Positions 46,155 to 56,964 of a DNA stretch of 64,000 bases are shown piece by piece. This stretch comes from Sinotaia quadrata. Lineage: Eukaryota > Mollusca > Gastropoda > Architaenioglossa > Viviparidae. Below the pieces are notes generated by a model that saw only the letters and a program-made list of their open reading frames with translations, was not told where the DNA came from and searched no databases. The first letter of the stretch is position 1; every line of letters begins with the position of its first letter. The stretch lies in the NCBI GenBank assembly GCA_028829895.1, contig CM054183.1, forward strand, positions 21,251,975 through 21,315,974, given 5' to 3'. The translations under genes and the position numbers were made by a program.

Positions 46155-49100
46155 ATGGACCTCGAACAGATTATTGAGAATCTGAGAGAGGAAGGTTCCT
46201 TGATCGGATACCGAACCGAAGAAGAGTTGACGAACTACGTGAGAACTGAACTAGACAAGAAAGCAGAGAGAGAGAGAGAAGTAGTTCGAACTGAACTAGA
46301 CAAGAAAGCAGAGAGAGAGAGAGAAAGAGAGAGAGAGAAAGAAGAAGAGGAAAGAGAGGAACGCGAATTCGAGGCGGAACACGTGAAAAGGTTAGAACGA
46401 ATAAAACTCGATGGCGCATTAGAAATGAAACGGATTGAGTCACGGCAGGCCGAGGCTAGAGAAAAGCTAGAGCGCGTTAAGGCCGAGATGGAAAGGTTAG
46501 AGATAGAAGATGATCACCTTATGACTTTGGAAAATCTAAGGATTAAAGATCAGAAGAACAGTGTAGGGAGAGTACAGCTCAGGGAGATTCTAAAACACGA
46601 ACAGGAAATAGGCATATCACTAGGCTACAGAAGTGAACAGCTACGTAATTTCGTCCTGCTAGAACTCAATGAAAAGGAAATAAAACACAGGGAAGAAATT
46701 AGATCTTCATTAAACTCACGCGTAAACCTTACGAAGGCGCGAGTAAAACAGTTGTTTGATAGAGATTTCCGATTCGAAGGGGACTGGATGGAAATGAGAG
46801 GAAGCGAAGTTCTAATAATAGAAAGTGAAGTTGAAATGCGAGACCTAACGTTCGAAATTAGAAAGTTAAAGAAAGAGAAGCTAAGGCTTATCGAGAGGAA
46901 AGAAAGTCTAGAATTAGAATGGTTGTGGACAGAAATCGAAACAGAGTCTAAATTTGCTGGGGAAGGTGACGGTACTGTTGACAAATTACGACAGGAAAGT
47001 CAGGCCGTGAACTTTGACTTGCCGAGGTCAAACGCCGCGAGCGTGGAGACTGACACACAGAAATTAGTCACACTACCGAACACAGCAGACAAAAAAGACC
47101 AAAACAAATGTTTTGACGAAACCATTACAGTTCAACTTGCTAACCAGTTTACAGAAACAGTTGGCGCACCACCAAAGCTTGATCTTGAAACAGAGACAAG
47201 AAAAGACACTGTTGTTAAGGACTTAATAACACGTGTAGAATTTGGACGAACACATACACCGCCGTGTACGTGTGACACCTTGTTTGACGGACTGAATGCG
47301 CATGATAAGATAGAGACAGATTCTATCAGTTGTGTACCGTTAAGGTGTGATGAAACTTCTAGCAACACAGTGACTGATTTTTCTGACAGGACAAATACGC
47401 ATGAGAAGATAGAAACGGGTTCTATCAGTTGTGTATCGTTGAAGGGCAGTGACACATCGACTGAGTCTACTGACCGAACTGTTAGTTTAAGAGAGAGTCA
47501 TGAGAATGTGCTCGCTAGGAAGACTGAGACTGACATCGGTAGATCTCGATCTCCGGTGATTGACGTGAGTCATGACGTAATTTTGGAACACAAGATTATT
47601 GCGTTGGTTCCGAGTGCTAACACATTGATAGCCAGGGAAACAGAAGTATTTGATCCAGATGACAGCATAGGTAGCAATACAGACAGAGACAATGTGCCTA
47701 TGATAAATTCATTTACTTCAGATGACATGACAGTTGTCAGAGCTGAGACAGAGTTCTTTTCCAAACGTGACATGGAAGAAGATAAAGTCAAAGACTGTAC
47801 AGGGACGGAATCTAGTTTTCTTGGTGTAAGAGTGCTAGAGACGGTCGATGACGATGCTGGTATACTGGTGGGTATGCATGATGCTGTTGTCGGAGACAAG
47901 GCAGAACTGTCTGCAGATAAATCACTTAACGGAATTAGTGACGTAGACAGAAGCCACGGTACATGGACTACCTTTATCGACTCACCTGTCGAGATAAAGG
48001 AATGTCATGAGTACGTACCAAAACCAGAGAGAGAGGAGGTGAGTCGTGTGACAGAATACACGAGGGTGACAAGTGGAAGTAAGGAGGAGGGGGTTTCATT
48101 AACTGATATGTTCCTTGATTCACTAATGATAAGTGCGGAGTGTAATCCTGAGTTGATCGAAGACACAGTACAAATGAGTGACGGAACTAGATCGATAGGC
48201 AATGAAAACCGGAGTGACGGACTGATAACCAGAGCAGGTGGGACATCAGGGCTGTTACTGACATCAGATGCAGAAATTTATGATAGAGGAAACAGTGGGA
48301 GTGTAGCCTACAACACACGTAGAGTAGACATAGCGATGTTATTCATTGTGACAGGTAACATTCACTTCCAGTTAGTGATTGAAACTGACAGAATTTCCAT
48401 CATAGATTCTGACGATTTGATGAGAAGACATATTGAATTAACTAAGTCAGTGGAGACAGATTATGTTAGTTCAATAAACAGTATGGTCCAGGGAAGACAA
48501 TCGATAACTCTTGGAGAGTTTAAGACAGAACCCTTGTTCATACAACCGCAGGAATCCGACTTGCTAGCGAGTGAGTCTGACCACCCAGTGACTAGAGAGT
48601 ACTCGAGTGGAGAGTTAGACAATTCTAGAGTCACAAGAGAGACACAGACTTATGTTGTCAAGGAGAGAGACAAGCTGACAGACGTAATGACAGTCGAACA
48701 CCTAGTTGTGAATGGGTTAAGACAGAAGGCAACTAGTGCGGTGAGGTATTTCAACTCAGTCTATGATAAGATCAGGAGAACAGAACCTCCAGATTTAGAG
48801 GGGAAGCTAATGTTGCAATTGAGGTACTTCAGAGGGACTGGTAGCCACAACAGGGCACATTTGCGAACCTATGACGTTAGACTAGATGCGAAATGGACCC
48901 ATAGTAGATCTGACGCCATTCCGACAAAAGACGTTGAGTGCATGCGAACTAGAGATGTTCAACATGTAGAAGATGACGTAACTACAAATGCACGAAACAC
49001 CAAGAGAGCAAATCTACATTTGCAGGAGTTCAGTGTCAAGGCTAAAAGCGATAAGTTGGAAATTCCGACATGGCATAGTCAATGCCACAGTGACACTGAC

Positions 49101-49448
49101 AGGATAGGGAACGTATCGAGAAGTTTGAAACTGTTAGAAGGGGTAGAGACCAGTCATACAGGAACTGACACTACCAGAAACATTTTAAACTTGACAAGTA
49201 CTTTGGAGAGTTTTGAAAGAGATCATGAAGATAAAACACTTCAAGGACGTACTTACTGGACAAGAAATGAAAAGTCTAAACTTGACATGCAATATATTGC
49301 ACCTCACAGTAACGTTCTGACGAACAGAGTAAGAAAGAAAGAGTACAGTTGTCGTACCGTAGACATGTTGACACACATGGACGATGACGTGTATTGGGTT
49401 TGGGATAGAACTACGAAGATTGTGCTAGGCAGGATAGCGCAACAGTAG
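46155..49448 (+). CDS. 1097-residue gag-like coiled-coil protein of the young element
   Basis: One uninterrupted ORF starting MDLEQIIENLREEG. Residues about 1-140 are a highly charged coiled coil with a duplicated VRTELDKKAEREREV stretch, like the N-terminus of many Ty3/gypsy gag proteins in molluscs and arthropods. A module IGYRTEEELTNYV (17-29) recurs as LGYRSEQLRNFV (156-167), followed by more helix to about 265. Residues about 270-700 are acidic, rich in S, T, D and E, and probably disordered, with a 33-residue repeat (HDKIETDSISCV at 383, HEKIETGSISCV at 416). Near 735-755, FQLVIETDRISIIDSDDL resembles a retropepsin active-site strand with D-T-G replaced by E-T-D. The C-terminal part (about 760-1097) is basic to mixed and unrecognised. 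I see no capsid ADxYxxAH motif, CCHC box, RT or integrase. The intact frame suggests the protein matters to the element. Confidence 0.9.
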   Translation: MDLEQIIENLREEGSLIGYRTEEELTNYVRTELDKKAEREREVVRTELDKKAEREREREREKEEEEREEREFEAEHVKRLERIKLDGALEMKRIESRQAEAREKLERVKAEMERLEIEDDHLMTLENLRIKDQKNSVGRVQLREILKHEQEIGISLGYRSEQLRNFVLLELNEKEIKHREEIRSSLNSRVNLTKARVKQLFDRDFRFEGDWMEMRGSEVLIIESEVEMRDLTFEIRKLKKEKLRLIERKESLELEWLWTEIETESKFAGEGDGTVDKLRQESQAVNFDLPRSNAASVETDTQKLVTLPNTADKKDQNKCFDETITVQLANQFTETVGAPPKLDLETETRKDTVVKDLITRVEFGRTHTPPCTCDTLFDGLNAHDKIETDSISCVPLRCDETSSNTVTDFSDRTNTHEKIETGSISCVSLKGSDTSTESTDRTVSLRESHENVLARKTETDIGRSRSPVIDVSHDVILEHKIIALVPSANTLIARETEVFDPDDSIGSNTDRDNVPMINSFTSDDMTVVRAETEFFSKRDMEEDKVKDCTGTESSFLGVRVLETVDDDAGILVGMHDAVVGDKAELSADKSLNGISDVDRSHGTWTTFIDSPVEIKECHEYVPKPEREEVSRVTEYTRVTSGSKEEGVSLTDMFLDSLMISAECNPELIEDTVQMSDGTRSIGNENRSDGLITRAGGTSGLLLTSDAEIYDRGNSGSVAYNTRRVDIAMLFIVTGNIHFQLVIETDRISIIDSDDLMRRHIELTKSVETDYVSSINSMVQGRQSITLGEFKTEPLFIQPQESDLLASESDHPVTREYSSGELDNSRVTRETQTYVVKERDKLTDVMTVEHLVVNGLRQKATSAVRYFNSVYDKIRRTEPPDLEGKLMLQLRYFRGTGSHNRAHLRTYDVRLDAKWTHSRSDAIPTKDVECMRTRDVQHVEDDVTTNARNTKRANLHLQEFSVKAKSDKLEIPTWHSQCHSDTDRIGNVSRSLKLLEGVETSHTGTDTTRNILNLTSTLESFERDHEDKTLQGRTYWTRNEKSKLDMQYIAPHSNVLTNRVRKKEYSCRTVDMLTHMDDDVYWVWDRTTKIVLGRIAQQ

Positions 49449-50155
49449 AAATGATGATTGACACTTCTTTTGAATTTTCATTATTTTCTTGTTGTACCGT
49501 AGTTGGTAGTTGTTACTGTAAATATGTTGGACATTTCATAAAAACTTTGTTGACAAGCTATGACACTGATTGAATTGTGTTAGTGTTATAACTCTGAATA
49601 TGACAGGGAGACTGTTAGATAGTTCATTTGAGTTGGTAATTCATAAACTCTGATATTTGGTTGATACAGGAAATCAATATCTGGAACTTTTCATAACCTG
49701 CATATTGATAGTGTTGTTCATTTGGAAGTCAATTTTTTTTTTATCACACTATTGTTGGATACGTATTCAGTGGAATTGGTTGATGTTGGATTTCTATTCT
49801 GAATAATCTGGTTAGATCAAACTAGGTTGTGTGTGAACTATTGATTATTGGGACAGATAGTGAAATTTTCAGAACATGTTATTCCATTGGATGGATGTCT
49901 ATTAAATTAGACTGAACGTTTTTCTTAAATCATTTTATTTGATTTTTTCTTAAATCATTTTTCTTGATTTCTTGAGGAGAGAAATATTGTATGAGTGTGC
50001 CGTTAATCGAGAGTTGATTTTTCCGTCACGTTACTTTATTTCTAGGAATGTTGAAATTTTTTAATCGTAAAATTTTCTTCATTTTTTCGACTTCTACATT
50101 TTATGACACATAATTTGTAGGAGGCATTTATCATATGGTATGATAAACGCCTAAA
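49449..50155 (+). other. 3' untranslated part of the young element
   Basis: About 700 bp, T-rich, with no frame of note. The old element has a similarly T-rich tail at 16956-17540. Confidence 0.6.
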
Positions 50156-50166
50156 AAGCAGAGGGG
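50153..50166 (+). other. Polypurine tract before the 3' LTR
   Basis: AAAAAGCAGAGGGG ends exactly at the TG of the 3' LTR, the expected plus-strand primer. Confidence 0.88.
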
Positions 50167-51867
50167 TGTAACAGATTCAGACAAAATTCTGTGTCCTGAA
50201 CTCTTGCCCCAGTTCTGCAAGTTTCAAATTTAAAACTTCAAATATAGTTCCTTTGTTAGGACATTTTCCCACACACACCTGTGTTGAAACAACGGAGAGA
50301 CTCATGTGTTATTGTAACCCTTAGGTCAATAGGCAGAGGGAGACTCATCCCATGTTATTGTTATTTTTGGGACCATAGCCGACCGTACATCGAACCCATA
50401 ACGTCACGACTAGTCACGTGACGAATTCATGCATCTTCATAAATAACTGACACGCGCAAAATACTTTACTTACACGAGGGACAACGGCCGATTGAACTTA
50501 CAAGCTTCGTGCCTCCGATAATTCCGTGTAAGTCGATACGAAAAGTATAATAGAAGACCCGCTGTCTTTGTTTGAAGCTATCTACTGAGAAGGTAAACAC
50601 ATCGATTTCTTAAATTAATACTTACATTTTATTTAGGTTATCATTGTGTGAATGTGCGAAATTGGTAATGTAGAAATTATATCCTTACTGCAACCTTCTC
50701 TAGACACGTGGCTTGGTAACAGTACGACTAGGCTAGAACCATTACATCCTTTACACATTAATTGTCTAATTGTGAGATAATGGGTTATAATGCTAAATTG
50801 ATGGAATTGTAATCACAGAACGTTGATGCACGTTCATAGGATTTCTTTTATGTAAAGATCCTTTTGATGTAAACAATGTATAATCGCGTCTATGCTTGTA
50901 ACGCGTATGTGCGTGATTTTAATTCATATTTACTTTCATTGTAAAATCTAAATGTTCTTTGAACGATTAAATTCTCTTGTATGTGTAAACGTCACATTTT
51001 AATTGTAACACGCATGAGCGTGATGCTGATTGTATTTTCGTTATTAGATTCAAACTATTGAATGTGAAGATACAGAACGGTCATTTGTAAAACAAGCTAC
51101 GCTATTATCAAAGCCACTTGTGTAGATTGCGAATCAGTAGGAACTGTCGCTCATGAGAATTATTGTATTTTCAGAGCGGGTCTGAGTTTGTATCGTTGGG
51201 TTTGAGATTTCATAATCTCTGCGTCCTGAGACCTCTAGAGGAGTCCGGGGCTGGTCCGTTTAAGTTCTGCTGAACTTGATGTGAGGATCGGGCACTGATG
51301 TTATGGATCGTCGCTGAAGCCACAACTCATACTAGTTGGGTGCGAGTGTTGCCATAGCTGATGATAGAGTGTCGTCATAGCAGTGGGAAGTTGCAAGTTG
51401 AGTAATGACAATAAACTGGAATCACTAATCAGTAATTGACATTGAAACTATTCGCAGAGCTGATAATACGTAGTCTTGTTAGACCGAGCATATGATTCAA
51501 TTTTTGTTATTTGTAAATCTTTTATTAAATCTTATATTTGTTGATCAATTACGTAGTCGACTAAATCATTTGCGAGAAAGACCAAATTAGGGCTGGGTGG
51601 GGGCGAGCATCAAGAGCGTGACGAATGCAAGTATGATTAGTTGTAATTGATTAATGTGTCCCAGTCCGTGCAATTGTCACACAGGTTTATCTGTCTCTAA
51701 ATTTTGTGTCTTACTACGAGATTAAATTTAGTCAGACTGAAGGATAGATCTGGGCAGTCAGTCTGTTTCAGAATAAATGAGGAGATTCAATTAATCTAAT
51801 CCTGGAATTTAATTAATCTAAATCTTAATTCTGGAGCAGGGTCTCTAAATAAAACTGACATGTAACA
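50167..51867 (+). repeat. 3' LTR of the young element
   Basis: 1701 bp, differing from the 5' LTR by one indel near 51850 as far as I can see by reading. Confidence 0.96.
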
Positions 51868-53141
51868 CCCACAATCCTCTCTTACAGGCATTACTACTTT
51901 TGGTCCGCATTCAGCAGCTGAAGGGGAGATAAGCCAGACCGGAGATTGTATAACCGAGGGAGTTAGAAAACTGGATGCTAAGTTTAATCAGAATGTCAGA
52001 AGTTAGAATACTACAATTTGAAATCACTACTTTTACCAAAAAAATGATTTAAAGTAATAAGTTTGAACTAATATCACTATTTACATTATTATTATTAAAG
52101 TTTAACATATTATTCTGGGATCAGATATATTTATCATTAGGAATTTAATAAAATCGTGAGAAGAAGGACCAACACTCAACAATCAATGACGTCATGACCA
52201 ATAACACTTTCTTTACTTTTCAATTAGTCTCTCAGTCGTGCTGAAAGAAGAGGAAGAATAATCTGGTTTCATGCCTGAGATCTGCCTGGTGAAGTAAATC
52301 GCTCTTTTCTTCCACTGCTTCCCCCCCCCCCCCCAATAAAAAAAGTGGATTTGTGACATTGCCCAGAACTTACGTAGAGCAGGGATGAATGGGTGCTTAT
52401 AACTGTTGTTGTCAAGAGGATTATTTTTCTGTTGTTAACGAAACACTTTCAGTTTTAATTCCCATCTTTTGAAATTAATAAACACTCTCAAACTTCCAAG
52501 AGATTACTTTATTTCCACGGAACCCATTCTTTCTACATACGACTCACAAGGATACATGATCAAATTCTCAGATTTTATTATAAATAATTCCGGGGAAGTA
52601 ATATCAGTCAATGATTAGACTCATTAGCTCCCGTCTTAGTTTCAGTTTACTAACACTCACGCGTGCTCACATTTTAGAGAGAGAGATTCGTCCATACTGA
52701 ATGCGCTACTTCGCACATGCATCATCTCCATAGATCGTGCCGTACATGGGGAGACAATCCGTGCAATAGCATGCCACCTTGGTTAGCATGGATCTGACTC
52801 GTCAAAAACATTATGTCAATCTGACCAGCACACCATTACCAGATCAGGCTCTCTCCTTGTTTCTGATAGCAATTCAAAACGCATTGCAACTCCTCATGTG
52901 AGTGTATTTCCTGCTCGATAAGCACGACACCACCAACCCACTACTCCACCCCTGACTCCCTCCCTGCAATACTGAAATGTGTTGGCAGAAAATGTCTGGT
53001 TACTACAGTGCCACTAATATGGAATGTTGTCGGCAAGGAAACAAGGGGCTCTTACACCAGTGGTTTTGCCGTAAGAACGCAGGACATCGGAGAAGTAAAA
53101 ATCCCATGAACGATTGCAGACTAGGCTACATCCTTCTATGC
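51868..53141. other. Intergenic, no gene seen
   Basis: Begins with the right-hand CCCAC duplication. Contains a run of 14 C at about 52321-52334. The 67-codon frame at 52977-53180 runs into the hAT end and is not convincing. Confidence 0.6.
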
Positions 53142-54077
53142 CAGGCATGTCAAACTCATTCTAGTCACCGGGCCACATAATTAACCAGGTTTAGTTTCAT
53201 TTAATGGTAACTCATATTTCATCACAACTTCCATCAATGCGCCAATATCATCTCCCCTCGTTTTATTGTGTATAGGAATCACCTCCAGTAGTTATTGTGA
53301 GGTTTGCATCACTCCAAAATATCAGCTCATGTCATTCTATAAACTATAGGAATCGTGTCCAACAGTTCTTCACTTACTGTAAGGTTTACATCACACCAAA
53401 ATATCAGCACATGTCATTCTATAAACTATAGGAATCACTTCCAACAGTTCTTCACTTACTGTAAGGTTTGCATCACATCCGCGAATAAAAACAGATAGTT
53501 GGGCCATGTCTCGTATATCAGTGCTCTCATCGATTGTTGACGATAAGCCTCGAATCTGGTATTTTTTATCCATACTTTTAAAAAAATTGTCTGCAATTTC
53601 ATCGATTCTGCTAGCTAGTCTTTCGACTTCAACTTGTACTTTTGAATTTCTTTAACTGCTCGTGGCACAACGCCTCAGCCGTTTAGATCAAACAATCATT
53701 AATAAATTCGACTTCTGTAAGTGGTTTTGATTTGTTTGCAATTAAATGAGATATGACGTCACTAGCTTGAACAGCTGCTGTATTATCCGCAACCGGTTTA
53801 GTAAATGCATTTTGCTGTTTAAAAAAGCACTCATTTTAACTCTTGTCAGCTTTTGTTGACACATCTGTGCAAAATACTGATCATATTTTAATTTGTGAAC
53901 TGTATAAAAGTGTCTCTTAAGATATACTCCTTGCAAACGGTAATGGAGTAACTACATATTAAGCACACAATTTTACCATTTAGCTGTACACAAAAATATT
54001 GCATTTTCCCATTTCTCTTGGAAAATACGATTTCTTTCTTCAATCCATCTCTTTCTATTTACACTAGCTTTTGACAT
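53142..54077 (-). pseudogene. hAT-family transposase remnant (GTF2IRD2/ZBED-like)
   Basis: Read on the minus strand from ATG at 54077 (MSKASVNRKRWIEERNR). The next part encodes a BED-like zinc finger (NGKIVCLICS-type pair of Cys, then LKRHFYTVHKLKYDQ with two His), broken by stops and a frame change near 53940-53980. Further on come SHLIANKSKPLTEVEFINDC and LSSTIDESTDIRDMAQLSVF with the acidic DES of the hAT catalytic core, then SEELLEVIP. At least two stops and two frameshifts separate these, and most of the C-terminal half including the hAT dimerisation region is missing. The right boundary at 53142 reads CAGGCATGTCAAACTCATTC then ACCGGGCCACAT, the typical hAT terminal sequence. It is not functional. 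Confidence 0.82.
53265..53480. repeat. About 80-bp tandem repeat within the hAT remnant, 3 copies
   Basis: Units with AAACTATAGGAATC, TTCTTCACTTACTGTAAGGTT and CCAAAATATCAGC; the last copy is the transposase sequence itself, so part of the pseudogene has been tandemly duplicated. Confidence 0.85.
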
Positions 54078-54214
54078 AATTATATTGTTGGCTTACCCTT
54101 CTTTAAAACAATAATTGTTCTAAGGCAAAATTTTGAGATTTAAAGCACATACAAATTATTTCAAAAGTAAAACTGAGGAAAAAGTTGAAGTTATACCCAT
54201 AGTACAGCTGGATG

Positions 54215-54400
54215 TGGCAAAATATGAGCAAGGCAAAATATGAACAAGGCAAAATATGAACAAAGCGAAATATGATCAAGGCGAAATATGAAAGGCTTGA
54301 TATGAACAAGGCGAAATATGAACAAGTCAAAATATGAACAAGGCGAAATATGAACAAGTCAAAATATGAACAAGGCGAAATATGAACAAGGCAAAAGGAC
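54215..54400. repeat. 16-bp tandem repeat (AAGGCAAAATATGAAC)
   Basis: About eleven imperfect copies, alternating AAGGCG and AAGTCA variants. Confidence 0.95.
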
Positions 54401-54597
54401 AGTGCAATAACTGGTTATACCGTTCCTCCTAAGCTGAAAAGGGCGTGGGAGTAAGCAGTAGAGCAGTTATCCCAGTATCGTTGGTCAATCCCTGGGTGTG
54501 AGTGTGTCATCTCTCCATCGTAAATTCGAGCAACCGATGAAAAAGGTGCGGAAGACGTCTAAACGGCTAAACGGCTGCTCGAAGTCGAATGAATGAC

Positions 54598-54735
54598 TGG
54601 ACTTCTTGCCACTCCAAATTCAAAGTGATTAGACAATAGAATTCTCTACAGCAGGTAAACGTTTGATCTCAGCCCATTGGCTGGTCTCGTTCTCGTAAAT
54701 CGTAACCATTGGATAATAAAATCTACTCATCATCC
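54598..54735 (-). repeat. Inverted, diverged copy of the array's short dispersed repeat
   Basis: The reverse complement (ATCCAATGGTTACGATTTAC, CAGCCAATGGGCTGAGATCA, GAATTTGGAGTGGCAAGAAG) matches 1672-1792 in unit 1. It shows that this stretch of the array is a dispersed repeat and not part of the peptide gene. Confidence 0.8.
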
Positions 54736-54894
54736 AAGACATATAATTTACTGTTAGCATTTGATATTATTTTAATCCCAAAAGATAAAGTTTCGCTGCC
54801 ATCGGTTGTGATTATTGCTTCCAAATCGTTAAATTTTCATGTTGTTTTCGCCAGTAATTATTTTACAAAAGTATAAAATGATGCGTAAACGCTG

Positions 54895-55315
54895 TAATTT
54901 CTTCAATTCTTAGGATTACATTTTACCGCCATCACGTGTGATTACTTTAATTCCAGGGATAACATTTTACCGCCATCAAGAGTGATTACTTTAATTCCAG
55001 GGATAACATTTTACCGCCATCACGTGTAATTACTTTAATTCCAGGGATAACATTTTACCGCCATCAAGTGTGATTACTTTAATTCAAGGGATAACATTTT
55101 ACCGCCATCACGTGTAATTACTTTAATTCCAGGGATAACATTTTACCGCCATCAAGTGTGATTACTTTAATTCCAGGGATAACATTTTACCGCCATCAAG
55201 TGTGATTACTTTAATTCAAGGGATAACATTTTACCGCCATCACGTGTAATTACTTTAATTCCAGGGATTACATTTTACCGCCATCAGTTGTAATTACTTT
55301 AATTCCTAGGATAAA
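54895..55315. repeat. 44-bp tandem repeat, about 9-10 copies
   Basis: CCAGGGATAACATTTTACCG then CCATCAAGTGTGATTACTTT; two subtypes (ATCAAGTGTG and ATCACGTGTA) alternate. Confidence 0.97.
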
Positions 55316-55539
55316 ATTTTGCTGTCTTCGTTTTTGGTTACTTTAGTTCTTCGGATAACATTTTGCTGTCATCAATTTGCTTACTTTAGCTAATATGATA
55401 AAATGTTGCCGTTATCACGGTCGATTATTTAGTTCTAATACATGTATCACATTTTGCTCTAATTTTATTAGGAGATGTAAAATGGCAATCCAAATAGCAA
55501 CACTTTCTTGGAGGGAAAGAAGTTTGTTTCCATAATAAA

Positions 55540-55775
55540 GAACTTTCAGTGCCCTAAACAACTTTCAGTAAATTAAAGAATTTTCACTACCCTAATGAAT
55601 TTTCAATACCCTAAAGAACTTTCATTAACCTAAAAAATTTTCAATGCCCTAAAGAACTTTCATTAACCTAAAAAAATTTCAATGCCCTAAAGAACTTTCA
55701 GTAACCTAAAGAATTTTCAGTACCCTAAAGAATTTTCAATACCCTAAAAAAACTTTCAGTAACCTAAAGAATTTT
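55540..55775. repeat. About 20-bp tandem repeat
   Basis: Variants of AAAGAACTTTCAGTAACCTA, about eleven copies. Confidence 0.9.
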
Positions 55776-55810
55776 AGGTCATATGATCTGCAATGTCCGG
55801 AAGCTTTATT

Positions 55811-55940
55811 GGACACGGCGATTTTTAAAAACCATCAACTTTGGTGTTGTATACTACTTGGGGCAACTTGTACTTGGACATGGCGATTTGTAAAAACCAT
55901 CAACTTTGGTGTTGTATACTACTTGGGGTAACTTGCACTA
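55811..55940. repeat. 65-bp direct duplication
   Basis: GGACACGGCGATTTTTAAAA and its copy at 55876 (GGACATGGCGATTTGTAAAA), both continuing ACCATCAACTTTGGTGTTGT. Confidence 0.95.
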
Positions 55941-56964
55941 GTGTAACGAATTCAAACGCACTTTCAGCTTGAGCACTAATTAAACTACAGTTGCTGATGT
56001 AGTAAGACATGGATTTATGGGGCCACAGCCTGACATTTTATCAGGTATTTTTTTTCTGACTCCCCAGCAGATAACTATGTAGAAAATGTAGCAACACACA
56101 ACAATGACGCTAACATTACAAGAGACACTACATTACAATTATGACATGGATTTGCACTTAATTTAACACTACATTAACAAAAGATGCGTAGAAAAGAACA
56201 CGAGTAACAATAACATTTAATTATTAAAACAAATCATAAAAGATAAAGAGAGATGATAAAACATGATTTCTAAGTGATCACAGTAGTCTTTCTTCAAGAT
56301 CAGATTTGCCTGCTTCCAACTTTATATTTAAATCTAAATGTTCATAACCAAAATTGTTTTAGGAAGACAAGGGCCGCAACTTTCTCAACTAACACTCCAC
56401 TCCACTTTCGTGTTGTTTGGATCGTATTGAACTCTGGCCCGCACACAGCACGTGTCAATATCAATACACCCACACAGCCCAGAACCACACAACGTGCACT
56501 TTTGTCGTATACCAGAACCCTGAAATAAGGCTGACCAGGCGTAAGTTCCTTTTTCAAAACTAGTAAGATTTCTATCCTGTTTGCATTTACTGATCTCTAA
56601 ATAAAATTCGACATTAAGATACTTCATCATTCAAAATAATAATACAATTTAAATTATATTTCTATTCATTCACAGTCACTAGTTTACCTTAATAAAGGGT
56701 TCATAAACATGAACTATTTCCATTTAGGCCTATTCACAGTCACTAGTTTACTTTCATAAAGCGTTCCTAAACAGGAACTTTTCCCAGCCATTCCAGTAAC
56801 ACCCCCATCCTGTTTTTCTGTTAGTGAGTGTGCTAATTCCACAGTGCCAAAGGTTTATAGGCACGCAACCCCCCCCCCAGCCATACTTCTCATTCTAATT
56901 TTAGAAATTTATCTCGCCCACACAGTGTCATTTGACCGTCTGGCACAAGGTCAGTTTAGGTTTT
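55941..56964. other. Intergenic, no gene seen
   Basis: A short duplicated motif (TTCACAGTCACTAGTTTAC near 56668 and 56732) is the only structure. The overlapping frames at 56274-56630 on both strands lack coding character. Confidence 0.55.

Larger units (their letters stand above)
43793..51867 (+). mobile_element. Young non-autonomous LTR retrotransposon, 8.1 kb
   Basis: LTRs at 43793-45494 (1702 bp) and 50167-51867 (1701 bp) start TGTAACAG and end ATGTAACA. By eye they differ by one base of indel (AAATAAATACTG against AAATAAAACTG). A perfect 5-bp target duplication CCCAC flanks the element (43788-43792 and 51868-51872). The interior has a primer-binding-site candidate at 45498, one long intact ORF, and a polypurine tract just before the 3' LTR. 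There is no reverse transcriptase, RNase H, integrase or CCHC box, so copying needs enzymes from another element. The near-identical LTRs imply a very recent insertion. Confidence 0.96.

Noticed and set aside
46171..48202. Antisense ORFs of 60-120 codons opposite the 1097-residue protein
   Set aside because: Shadows of the acidic, codon-biased sense frame; Ser/Leu-rich with no motif.
52977..53180. 67-codon plus-strand ORF
   Set aside because: It runs into the hAT terminal sequence at 53142 and shows no motif or splice context.
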